64,000 bases of DNA from Megalonaias nervosa (Eukaryota; Mollusca; Bivalvia; Unionida; Unionidae): assembly GCA_016617855.1 (NCBI GenBank), contig JAECUM010001159.1, positions 37,323-101,322 of the forward strand. The letters run 5' to 3'. The notes under the pieces are model-generated. The model saw only the letters and a program-made list of their open reading frames with translations, searched no databases and was not told the origin of the DNA. The position numbers and the translations under genes are program-made. How positions within the stretch are numbered: position 1 is the stretch's first letter; each line of letters opens with the position of its first letter. Of this stretch, positions 1-13,364 are shown in pieces.

Positions 1-640
1 TGGCTGATAAAAATGTAGCTTTTTGTCTGATATTCCTGCCTTTGAACTCTGTTGTTTATTATCTTGGACCCCATTTCATGTAATTTTTAAAAAAAAATTG
101 TGGATGCGTCTCAAGAAGAGTAAATCACCCATACCAAAACTAGGTCACATTGACCTAATTTGCACACTTTAGTAACTTATATATATTTGTTGCTGTTTGT
201 TCTTTCCACTCCCAATATTTTGGATTCTATTTTTTCGACAACAGTCAAAATTGGTATAGGTACATTTTGATGAAAGTAGCTATGTCATACCAAAAACTTA
301 GTAAATGAAACTCAGTTTATACACTGGAGTGACATTTGTATTTTTAGCTGATGATTCACTTCACCCTCAATATCTCTGACCATTTCTCCATCATTCATGA
401 GAATAGGATTGTAGATAAATCTTAATGAAAATTACTCACTCATATCAAAATTAGGTCATTGTGACCTAATGTACACTTGAGTGACTTGTATTCTCAGCTG
501 TTCGTTCATTACACCTGCAGTTTGTTGGACCATATTTAACCTAAACTTTTTGAAATCGGTAAGGTGACAAATCACAATGAATTACTCAACCATAGCAAAA
601 CTAGGTTCATTTGTTTCAAAGTTCATGCATAAGTGACATT
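1..640. repeat. Degenerate ~155 bp tandem repeat with two ERE-like palindromes
   Basis: About four diverged units share the sequence around ACCAAAACTAGGTCA and AGTGACTTGTATT..AGCTG. Recognisable anchors lie near 135, 290, 447 and 597. It is in the symplekin intron at the left edge. The rest up to 1242 has only a TA microsatellite and no visible gene. Confidence 0.6.
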
Positions 641-794
641 TCCTCTTAGTATTTTATAATAAAATTCATCAACATGCATTGACTGTTACATTTGTTTGCT
701 GTAAATAGTCTGACAAGGCCAAAATTTTTGGAATCTATTTATGTATGAAAGATAAATAGATACGTGTTATTGCCAGGTAGGTAGTGGTTAGAAC

Positions 795-799
<5 letters not shown>

Positions 800-849
<50 letters not shown>
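800..849. repeat. (TA)n microsatellite
   Basis: About 25 uninterrupted TA units in symplekin intron sequence. Confidence 0.95.
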
Positions 850-850
<1 letters not shown>

Positions 851-1242
851 CAAGGTATTTGTGGCCAGAAGTAACCATTTTTTTTTATTGTCATATATGT
901 ATAGTAGGTGGGATTCATCTACAAATCCCCACAACTTATTTATTTGTCCTTTCCCAAGATATTTACTTATAATTTATAGTTATGGAGGACAGTTTATGGA
1001 ACACAACATTTCTATTTATTATATTTAATGTTCATTTCTTTTTTATCATAGAAGTGTTGTAAATTGTTAAAATTTTAAATGGGGATGAATTTTCCATAGG
1101 ATAAATTATCATAGCAGATGAATACCCATGGACACATCTACTTTCTGCTAGATTCCCTTTTAAAGCAGCAACAAAATGGAGTTCTTGAACTCTTCTTTGT
1201 TGTGTAAATATTTATATAGCTGTTCATTTCTTTCTTTTAAAG

Positions 1243-1324
1243 TCTGTTCCACCGCTTGATTCTTGAGGCCCCTTCAGTCACTGAAAATGCCATGCAGATT
1301 CTGAAGAAGTATTGTTCAGATGAG
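1243..1324 (+). CDS. SYMPK: Symplekin exon 1 of window
   Basis: Window residues 1-27, reading [16 protein letters not shown] and ending KKYCSDE. This matches the human block [12 protein letters not shown]...KYCEDE. The acceptor is a pyrimidine run with AG at 1241-1242 and the donor is GTAGGT. The first base completes a codon begun in an exon left of the window; the exon ends in phase 0. Confidence 0.93.
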
Positions 1325-4300
1325 GTAGGTTGGCGTACAAAACAAAGAATGATAGACTTTTGGGAGAAAGACCAGGATTCATAGACCAGTGATCAGTTAA
1401 TTTAGTGAATAAGATATAAAGAGATCACTAGTTGTTATTTGCTGTTCCAGTCATTCCAGAAGAGTTGTTTCCTTTTGTCCACCATCCATCCATTCATTCA
1501 TCCATCCATAAGCAAAGATTTCTTATTGCCATTCATCTGAAACAACTGAGATGATTGCCATGAAACTTTACACTCATAATGATCCAGAAGTCTAGCTGGT
1601 CCTAAATGAAAATTGTGCCACTTGGACATCGAGTTTAGCTGCCACAGCAACCATCTTACAAATCTTGCTATCACAACTCTTAAGCGGATGGTCATTATCA
1701 ACATTGGGTTTTTCCTGAAAGACTTCTTACGATATCTAGTTTGCACTGAATGAAAATCTTAATGTTACTCCTCCTAATGGATAGCCAAAAGACCATAATG
1801 TCAGGTTGTTCCTAAATGAAAATGATGCTGATCTGAAAAAGTATATATAGCTGCCATGGCAGTCAACTTGAAAATCTTTTTATCGCTGCTGTTCCTGAAT
1901 GGATCATCATATCGAGTTGGCGTTTTGACTAAAAGACTTTTTATGAGGTCAGGTTGGTTCTAAATGGAAAGGTTACTGATCTTCTATCCAATATGTCCAT
2001 CACAGTGGATGTCTTGAAAATCTAGTTATTGCTCAAGAATATCACAGATGGTTGCAGGATTCAGTAGTTAAATATTAAAAAAAACACAAGTCTTTGATGA
2101 AGAAAATTCTTTTCAGTCTAGAGTGTCAATCCCTTCAACTCTTATTGCTTTGTACATGAATAGATATAAATATATCTGTTAATAGATAAATAAATGAACT
2201 ACAGTTGATGATAAATAATCCAGTACTAATGTTTTTCTCGATAAAAATATTTATAAGCTACTTTTCTAGTAATAAACATAACATACCTGATTACAATCAC
2301 TTGTACAATCTATTCACAAAGTAATAACTTGGAAAAGATAGGCATGTTGAGACTACACAATATTTCATTTGTATGTGAGGGAAACAATGATGGTTAACAG
2401 CCATGTTCAGGGCTTGAAAAATTTATTTTGACTACTTGCCCTGTAGAGCAGATGACTGGGAAGTTTTATTTTCTTACATTGGTTTTATTCATCTTACACA
2501 GTTTATAATACTGATACTGCTTGTAGAGCAGGTGATGGGGAATTTTTAATTGTCTTACATTGGTTTTATTCATCTTACACTCTACATAATGCTGAAACTG
2601 CTTGTCCTGTAGGGCAAATGAGTAGAATGTTTTAAAATTGTCGTACATCAGTGTTTTCTCATCTTACACAGTACATAATAATGAATCTGCTTAAGATGTT
2701 ACTCATCAAATTGGATGCACATCTTGAAAAGGTGAATTGCCTTTTCTCAAGAGTTACTTGTAAATGCTGCTGGTCAGGTGGAATTTTCTAACCCAGGTGT
2801 TCAACAAGTCATTAAGCAATGGGATGTTCCAGTTGATGCATGTAATATTATGTTATTGGTCTTGCCACTTATCTGGACAAACCCATGCAGTTGTTTTACT
2901 GCTTTCAATTTTTATGCTGGAATCCATGGAAAATCTTTGTACGGTCCAGTCATTTTGCAGAATGGAAGTAATGAAATTATGGATACAGTCACTTGTTGCA
3001 GCCATTGTATTAGAATTATTACTGTTGAAAGATCTGTACAATCCAGTTCCAAATTTGAATTGTGGTTTGAATTAAAAAATAGAAAAAAATGCCAGTGTAA
3101 GCTTATGTTGGGTACAGTATAGTTTTCATGAACTATATATACATATGTGAGAGAGAAAGATGTACAATAACTATGCAGTGCAAAGAACACTAAGAACATG
3201 TCCAATGTATAAGAACCAAGGAAAGTATAAACTTGGAATGCAGGAACACGAAGTACATGCACATTACATACGTGTAAACTCAACAAGCTATAAGAATTTT
3301 ATTCATGTGTGGTTAGTGTTACAGGTTGTCAATGTGTTCATTTCAACACATGCTAGCATGCAGATTTTAGCTCACTTGGCCACAGCACAGTCATCTTATT
3401 GCCTTACCCAGTTTGCATTATGCTTGGTCCAGTGTATGCCATCAATCAACCATTGTGTACCCATAAATAATCAATTTTAATATTGTACATACTTCATTTC
3501 TAAATTGATTTTTATGAACACTAGCATGCTAGCTTGCATCTTGGTCTTGGAAGGTTGGATTAGTTTATGTTCCATTGAAATCAGGAGACCTAGTATCGGA
3601 ATGACCAGGCTTATGAGTCATGAGCCGCTTTTTCTGGAAGATTTTTGATGAAACGATTTGTAGGACAGGACAGGATCTCAGATAGCGTTGTTGAGTTGAT
3701 GGAATGTGGTGAGTAGGCATTTCAGCAATATTAGTGACAGTCTTGATTATTACAGATTAATATAGATCAGTTTTCACTTCATACCTAATATCAATTGGAG
3801 ACACCTACATCAGCTCCATGGGGCCTTCGAGGCATCTGTTGCTGAAATGATTTTATTATATTTTTACTTCTATGAAGTGCTAAATATCTCACTTAATTTC
3901 AAATTGAGATTTATATTTCCAAGACATAATCAAAATGGTTCATTGTCATTAACAGGAACGAGTAACATCAGGTTTGAACACTCTAAAAACACTGATCTTG
4001 ACGAGGCCTTCACACAGACTCCGTTTCCTGGATGCTCTCCTCGAGTTCACTTCCCATGAAAGAGCAGAGGTAATGTCCCACCCAGCTGTTTTGTTTGTTT
4101 GTTTCTTGAATCTCTTCATTATGTGTGTTTTCACAGTTCTGTTTTTATTTCTGTCTGTCAATCTGTTTCTCAATCTCTCTGACAATAGCCATGGTGGCTG
4201 AGTGGTTAGGATGTGGGACTTTTGATGAGAAAGGTACTTGTTTGATCCTGCCATCTGATCAGCCTAGGTCAGCTGCCATTGTATTCCCATGCCAGAGCAA

Positions 4301-7300
4301 GGCACTATACTCTACTTGCCTCTGCATGACATAACCTTGTGTGTTGATGTGCATGAAACCCCAAACGCAAACTCTCTCTCTCAGCCATATAACCAGCCCG
4401 TCTTTCACTGTCTTTCATGGGTTTTCCATTCTTTATCTCCCCCTTTCAAATTTTTTTGTTTTAAGTTGTAGTTTTATATCACTGATTTAAACATATTGAG
4501 ACGGATATAAGTTTTCTGACACAGATGGTGTTGTTATATCACATGTATGAGAATGTTGAGACATAGGATATGATTTTTATGTCATTCTGTCAGGAATGGT
4601 GTTCTGTTACCTGTATGAGTAGGCTGAGACATAGATACCAGTTTTCTGGCAGGGATGGTGTTGTTATATCACCTGACAGGGACAGTGATGTATTACCTGA
4701 CAGTGACAGTGGTGTGATATGACCTGTAAAGGGCAGTGTTGTATTACCTTCATAATGTATATGCATATTAAGACATAGATGCCAGTTTTCTGACATGGAT
4801 GGTGTTGTTATATCACCTGACAGATGGTGTTACATTACCTGACAGGGATGGTGGTGTTATATCACCTGACAGGGACAATGTTGTATTACCTATTTAACCA
4901 TGTTAAGACATATATACCAGTTTTCTGACAGGGACATTGGTGTTGTATCATCTGACAGGGATGGTGGTGTTATATCACCTGACTGGGATGGTGTTGTTAT
5001 ATCACCTGACAGGAATAGTTTTGTATTACCTGTATAAGAATGCTCAGACATAGATACCAGTTTTCTGACAGGGACTTTGCTGTCACCATTAAGACTTTAT
5101 ATTACAGTTTTCTGACAGGGACTTGACTTTCAACAGTAAGACTTTATATTACAGTTTTCTGACATGGCTTTGCTGTCACCATTAAGACTTTATATTTCAG
5201 TTTTCAGATAGGGACTTGATTTTCAACACTAAGACTTTATATTACAGTTTTCTGACAGGGACTTTACTGTCAACATTAAGACTTTATATTACAGTTTTGT
5301 TTTAAAGTTCTTTTGCAAATCTGATACACTTTGTTTATCAAAGTACGGGATCTGGGTTTATCAAAGTACAGGTCACAGACAAGATGCAGAGCCCTTGTAC
5401 AACTGTCCAGTATCTTTTTTCTTTTAAATCCAGGTTATTTTACTTTCATCTACCAAAGAGTTTGCTACTCCTGTCACTCTTGGTAGACTTGTTCCCTCTT
5501 CTTGGAAGGTTTTTCTTCACATTTTTGCATGAATTTTGATCTATGACACTGTCACATGCCAGTCATTTAGCCTCTTTCATCGTTGTAGCTTCTTTTTATG
5601 GGCTGGTCAGATTGACATGGAAATTTGACCTTTCAATGGAACTTTCATAATGATTTTGCCTGTTTTTGAAATCAGTAAATTAGTTAATCTTTCTCAGATT
5701 AGACTAGGCACAAATAACTTTTTTTTGTGAAAAACTAAACTCACAGACATTTTGGTAAAGCTAGCCTTCACTAATTTTCAGCCTTTGGTTAAAAATTGTG
5801 TTCTTTATTTTTTTGCCATATTTCATAAGTGCATCATGATTAATATTGCATTGGGTGTGTTGAGTTTATCATGTGCTTTAACACATATGCATATATACAC
5901 ATGCTGGTTGCATTATATTTTTAATTGTAACTTTTTTTTCTAGATGCGCAGTGCTGCTATTAAAGTTGTCAAGGAGCTTTATGAACATGAGGAAGCACAT
6001 AATGCAATACAGGTAAGCACCTCAAGGAATTGATATTTAGTTTCTAAAATCAGAATTAAATGTGCTGCCACTTCCTAATTTAAAAATATTTTCAAGTTGT
6101 TACTCTTTAGAGGTAAAACTTTCTTGCTCTGTGTTACAATGAATTGTTACATTTTGTCTTTAGGCTTGATCCAGTTTGCTAAAATTTTATTTATGTTATT
6201 TTATAATGTTTGCTATATCTCTGAACCTATTGATAATATCTTCTTTTTTTTTCAGATCATGTAGAACTGCTAAAGTAATGAGATAGCTATGCATATGTTT
6301 ATGAGATACAAATAATTCTGTACTCTGTTTCTAAAGTTGCTTTTATTTACAGCATTATGCATTACAAATTTTGAACTGTAATTCTAGTTTTAAACTTGAT
6401 TTTATTTACAGCATTATGCACTCCAAATGTTGAAGAACTTAACAGCTCTGAAGCCTTCCGCAGAATTCTATGCAAAGCTTCGAGGAAAACATGGTGAAAC
6501 TACATATCTTTATTGCCCCATCCATCACACTTTCTTTTACATGACATCTTCTAGGCTATTTGATCCAAATTGATGAGACTTTGTATGCTTATGTATCATC
6601 TCTAGGTAGATAGTTGGATTCCACATTTGGATCTTATCTTCAGGATCAGATAGTAGTATTTTCAGTTCTCCATTACTGCCCATTCACGAAAGTTTTTTCA
6701 GATTGAGATAATGAGTCAAGGAGTCAAGGTCGGAGACATACAATTCACCAGACATTATGCTTGCTTTTTTAAGAATGTGTTATCAAGCAGTTTCATCAGG
6801 ATATAAGGAAGTTGATATGAGAGCATTTCTCGTACACTTTAAATGCAAAGGATATATATATAGCTGAATTGGTTCTTTTCCAGAGGGCATGTAGTTATTT
6901 CATTTTCACCCCCTTTCAGATGTTAACACATGATTTAGCTTGAATTATACCCGAGATTTCATGAATTGATAATACTCAGTACTCTGTTCTTGAATAAGTT
7001 CATGAACACTGGTATCATAGTGCTCTCCATTTTGATTATTTTTATTTGTCATCATAACTTACGGTTGGGGGTTGGTTCAGGATGATATATTCTTCAGTTA
7101 TCATGGTAAATTTGTGGTCCATAAAAGAGTTTATTTGGTTCACTGGAAGATGGCCAAATTCAAATATGAATTATCCATGGTAAAGAATAGTATCATCAAG
7201 TTTATGTGACAATTATTGCCAGAATTGGATGATTGTTTCTAATTACAAATCATATTGCCTTTGTTCAAAATGATGTATCTTTGTAAATATTGACTTACAC

Positions 7301-10300
7301 CCAGACAAATACAAAGAATAAAGACAGAGAAACAGACATATCCAGTATCCTGAAGATCTCTAAGGATCACACAAATAGTTTGTGCCATTACATATAAAAT
7401 AAAGTTTCCACAACAGCTGCAGATATTCGTCTGAGCCCGTTAACTCTGAAGGATATTTCATACATTTTATATCAATTTAAAAACAATTTTTCTTTTAAGT
7501 TGAGTTTGTTCACTCAGTGTCCATTATTTTTGCAGCTGAGGTACCACAGACATGGACAGAAGAAGGCATCAAAATGTGTCTTTATTTGTATCTGGGACTT
7601 CTACCCACTCATCACAAAATGATTCATGAGTAAGTTACTCCGGGGATGAAATCATATCCCTAAAATAATCCCTGTGGTCATCAATACATATATGATACAT
7701 GTAAAATGTTAATGTCATGAAGGAGCTTAAGCGGTCACTGTGCTGGACGTGCAACTGAATGAGTACTTGTTCAAATTTTGCCATCGGATCAGCCCAAATT
7801 GTCTACAGTAGTGTGTCCTTGGCAAGGTATTTGATTCCAATTGCTCACCACTAAATAATCAAAAAATAAAATATCAATTCATTTAGAACCTTAATTTTAC
7901 TCTGGATTGGTAAAGACTGAATGTAATATGTACAAACAAGTATCCCACTCCACCACCACCAACTCTACTGCTGTGATGATGGCAATTATATCCGTTGCCA
8001 TTTGTTTTACTGTTTTGTCTTGCATACCATTAAGTGCCTTACTGTTACCTCCCTTTGTTTTAAATTGATATTTTTTAAGTAAGGCTTAACTTTCATCATG
8101 GTATGCTTTAAATCCTCAATAGTGCTTCCTTTTAATGTACAATTCACCATTTATATATGTGATATATAAATAAACAGTTAACTGGATCAGTTTTTTGATG
8201 TGCATTAATTGTTGCTTATGCAATTGCTAAAGCATAGTTTATACACAGCAGTAGGTGACCCGCTCACATCATCCTGCACCAGTATGGTTGAGCCACATAT
8301 TAATACAGCACTCCGCAAATGATCAAAAGAATTTCAGCAGTCATCTGAAACATCTTTGTTCAACTATTTTTAGTTTGAAATAGTAAGACTGACATCATGT
8401 TATATTTTCATTTACAGCCTCAACATCTAGAGTTCAAATAACTCGGGATTGTTTTGCTGCTACATGTTGATTTCCCTAATAAGTGACATTCACTTCATTC
8501 CGTTCAGTTTTATTCCCCCCCAAATCTAATGTTATTGCTATATTGCATCATCAAAGTAAAACCATTGAGTAAAGTCCACATGGTTGCCCATGGCAACCCA
8601 ACTTAAGTTGGACAGTCCAGTCTTTGCTGGGCTCCTTCAGTTTCCACGGAAGAAACTTTATGCCAGAGTTATTCTTAACATTCTTTCAGAAGGTTTCACA
8701 GCCCAGTTGTGACCTTTGTTCAACCGTTATGCACATTCAATTACGACTGAATCACTCAGACAGAATAACACTGTTGATGTATAATTGTGAGATCTGAATA
8801 ATATCACACTGTGTGACATTAAAAGTTACCTGGATCTGGTTTTCATTGTTTAAAAATTTTTCTTTTACATCAAATTGCGAATCTAGGTGGTGAAATAATT
8901 TGATGGGAAATGCGAGTGTCTGCTTTGATGTATTTACTGTTCATTCATTTTATGGATCTTTCCAACATAGAGGAATTTTGTGACGGACACAACCGCAGAA
9001 GACCTTTATCTCCTGCTTCATTAGCATATTCAGTTTTTTAATTTGTCAATGAAATTTTCAAGTACAGTAGTGCTTTTGACAGTGTTTAAATTATACATTT
9101 CCTAAAATATTCTGTATCATTTAAGATACTGATGTTCCAGTTAATATACAATTAAATAAAATTTGGTTGGCTTCTGTGTGTCTGCAGTTAATTAGGTCTA
9201 ACAAGCAGTCACTGCTTAATTGTCTGAAGAAGAATATTTGTGACTCTTTTCTGTAGATTTTAGTATGTCACTTAGAGTGATATTCAGTTTTCATGATTAA
9301 AATAAGTAATTTTTCATGAGGAGGATAAGTTTGTAGCCATCAGTATACAAAAGAATTTATAACCAAGTCTTTTCCCCACCTAATTCAATAGATTGCAAGA
9401 AAGAGGCATGATTTTTTTTATGGCAGCTGCATCATTATTGTCTTCACATGTTACTGTGTAACAGTATATGTGTTAAAGTGTTTTTAAAGTTGTATAGTAT
9501 CGTGTACATCATAATGTTATTTGCAAGCATGATATAGTTAGTGTTTTATTTAATTTTTCATTCCAGTTTTAGGTAGCTAAATGTTACAAATGTAATTTCA
9601 TCTATCATTCCATTTTCAGATTGGCAGCTGTGTACACAGCTACAGCAGCTGACATCAAGAGGACAATTTTACGTATGTTGGAAACTCCTGTAAGTTCATA
9701 CAAATGAATCTTATCATATGTTACATAATTTTAAATCCCCAATTTTTCATGTTTATATTTCATATGCAGTATCATTTCCAGAAGTGCTTAGCTCTGAAAT
9801 TTAAGAGGTCAGTAGTTGTTTGGAGAAATTTAGAGTGGGGGTGATGATTTTCCATGCCAGTTTTTAATTCAGAGTGTGGATGAAGATTTTCCATGCTGTT
9901 TTTTAATTCAGAGTGTAGGTGACAATTTTTCATGCCGTTTTTATTTCAGAGTGAGGTTGAAAATTTTTTATGGTGTTTTTTATTTTAGAGTGCAGGTGAA
10001 AATTCCCATGCCATTTTTTAATTTAGAGTGTAGATGAAGATTTTTCATGCTGTTTTTAATTCACAGTATGGTTGAGGATTTTCTGTGCCTTTTTTTAATT
10101 TAGAGTGTGGGTGAAGATTTTCTGTGCTGTTTTTTAATTTAGAGTGTAGGTGAAGATTTTCTGTGCTCTTTTTTAATTTAGAGTATGGGTGAAGAGTTTA
10201 AGAATGTGGGTGAAGATTTGACATGCTGTTTTTTAATTCATAGTGTGGGTGTCAATCTTCCATGTCATATTTTAATTTAGAGGGTAGGTGAAGATTTTCC

Positions 10301-11459
10301 ATGTTGTATTTTAATTTATAGTGCGGGTGAAGATTTTCCATACCGTTTTTTAATTTAGAGTGTAGGGGAAGATTTTCCATGCTGTATTTTAGTTTAGAGT
10401 GTAGATGAAGATTTTCCTTGCGGTATTTTAATTTCGAGTGTAGGTGATTTCATCACTTCAGGTGGAGACCACAGATTCTCACTTGCGCAAGATAGTGATG
10501 CTTCTGTTACACTAGGAATAACTAACAAGAACAATACTGTAATCATGAATGACAGAAAATCAAAATTATTAGTGAATTTTGAAAAGAAATCAAGGAATGT
10601 CCGAGTTAATAATGATGTATTTTAAATGTCATAAAATGGGTGAAACTTTAATGTACAAGTGATTGATATGGCCAGTTTGTATTAATTAGAACAGCAACAT
10701 GAAAGAAGTACATCAAGATTTATTACATTAGATCCTATCTAGTGTCAGTGAACATATCTTGGCCAGATTTTGTTTATTGATACAGTGTTACATATTGATT
10801 TGGTTTACAATTTTATACTGGTCTGTTAGTGAAGGAGAAAAAAAAGCAGAAGAGAAGAGAAATTAAAATAGATGCATTGAGGCAGGGGAAATTGAAGTTC
10901 CAATTTATACAATATCAGGAAATGTTTCTACAAATATATGACTCAAAATTATATGTCTGTCATTGTAGGTGAAAGGTATGGGGATGCAATCCCCAGAGTT
11001 ACTGACCTTTGTAGAGAACTGTCCTAAAGGAGCAGAGACATTGGTCACCAGGGTCATCCATATTCTCACTGATAAAAGTAAGTGGACTTTCAGAGAATTC
11101 TTATTTTCATTGTGATCTTTATCTCAAGCAACTGCTGCCAGAGGAAGAAAATTCATATGTAGCTATATCTGGAATTAAATAATACAGTTGCATTGATCAT
11201 TGTACTATAGTACATCATAGGCAATCTTAAAATTATATTGATTGACCTTGTAAGCTGTAGTTACAACCTGTTTTTTTATTGAACATTTCAGCTGCACCAT
11301 CTCCTGAACTGGTAGAGAGGGTAAGAGACCTCTATCATAAACGAGTTCCTGATGTTCGCTTCCTTATTCCGGTTCTCACAGGACTGTCTAAGGTAACATA
11401 ACAGCCAGATAGCCAATCAACTACCAACCTCCGAATAAAAAATAAAAAACTAAGAATAA

Positions 11460-11524
<65 letters not shown>

Positions 11525-13281
11525 GTATGTATATATATGGTGCAGATCCTTTTTCAGAATTCTCAGGTTCAGATTTAGATTTGTTAATTATGGCAAAGTT
11601 TGCAACATGAGGAATGTGGAAAGTCATTGACTCCAACAAGGTCCTAAGTTAACCTTGTATACATTTCTTTAATAGTAAGGTACTATAACTAAATATAAAA
11701 TAGCAGCCTGACTAAGCATTTTAGTATACTGACCTAGTGGCTGACTGTAGGCAGCTCCTCATTTTACACAGCACAAATGTGTTAAATAGAATGTTAACCC
11801 TCAATTTTGTTCCAGTAAATATGACTGAAAAATCATTGGTTTTCATCTAGCTGCAGTAATTGTCTGTATTGCTTAAAACAATTGCTCATAACAGTGTAAA
11901 ATTTGTTTTTCCTCCATTCTAGAAATTCAGGGACTTGTGTGGATGTTTTTTGTATGTCTTTAGATCTATAATAATAGATGGTATATTAACAATTATTCGT
12001 AGATTATCAATATTTCTGTTTTATAATTTTGATTAGAACTTTGCTACAGTTTTCTGTCTCTTAGTTGGCTGTTTAAATGACCATACTCTTGACTAGGTCA
12101 AAGGTGTCATGGAATCTGATATATTTGGACAAATGCAAATTGATAGTGCGCAATAAACTTTGTTAACAACATTAGTATTATATAAAACTTCTTTTGTAAA
12201 ATGCACCATTATAAGTATTGAGAAATTCTTTGATGGTACTGAATGCCCATTTGTATACATACTGAGATTTACTGGGACTGAGGTCATGTGGTGTAAAATT
12301 GCCAAACTTGTAATGGCAATTCTGCATCAAATGAATGAAGGCCCAATATTATACAATTACAGCACTCTGTTAAAGTGAATATGAAGTTTTGTGAACCAGT
12401 AAATGTTTTATTGACCTCTGTTTCCACATTGGTCAGTATTGATATGCTTACTGGTTCATAAAACTTCGACCGCACCGATGGCCTAGTGGTTATAGTGTCC
12501 ACCTTGGATGCGGGAGGTCGCGGGTTCGAACCCAGGCCGAGTCATACCAAAGACTTATAAAAATGGTAATAACAGCTGCCTCGCTTGGTGCTCAGCATTA
12601 AGAGGTTAGTGTTAGGACTGGTCAGCCTGGTGTCAGGATAATGTGACTGGGTGGGACATCATGCTACATGTCTGTGGCATGATGCCCCAGTGCTAGACAT
12701 CACTATAAACTGCTACACTGCAGACATTGTAGCGATATGACTAAAAAATTGTTAAAGCTGCATTAAAAATCCAAATCACACACACACACACACTCATAAA
12801 ACTTCATATTTATTAAAACAAGGATTTATTATTGCTATATTGCATTTTTTAAGAAGGTGAAATTTAATTTCACTGCATGTTGCTTAGAACTTAATGTTAT
12901 GATATCACATAAAAGTTAATGATGTCACTGCCATCTCTAAGAGAAATTGTGTAGCATTTTAAAGACTCAGCCATTAAAGCTTTAATTACATACAATTCAA
13001 GTTCCAAAACTGATCCAGACCAAACCCTTCTTGCCCAATGTCAGTAATATTCACAAATTTGAACACCTGTATATTTATACCAAATGACTGTTCACCAGGA
13101 ATTTTGATAGATGAACTTGCACATATGTGCTTTAGAACAAGATGATACATTGATTTTAATATTAGGATACATGATGGGGCAAATTTCCCCTATGAGACAT
13201 AATTTTTGAGATTCTATAATTATTATATTTATCAAGGAATCTTAAATATAGTATAATTATGGTGTATGTTCTAGTTTAAGA

Positions 13282-13316
<35 letters not shown>

Positions 13317-13333
13317 GGAGAAAGAAATAGTAG

Positions 13334-13364
<31 letters not shown>

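Noticed and set aside
784..972. 62-codon open frame
   Set aside because: It is a translation of a TA microsatellite (repeated Tyr-Ile).
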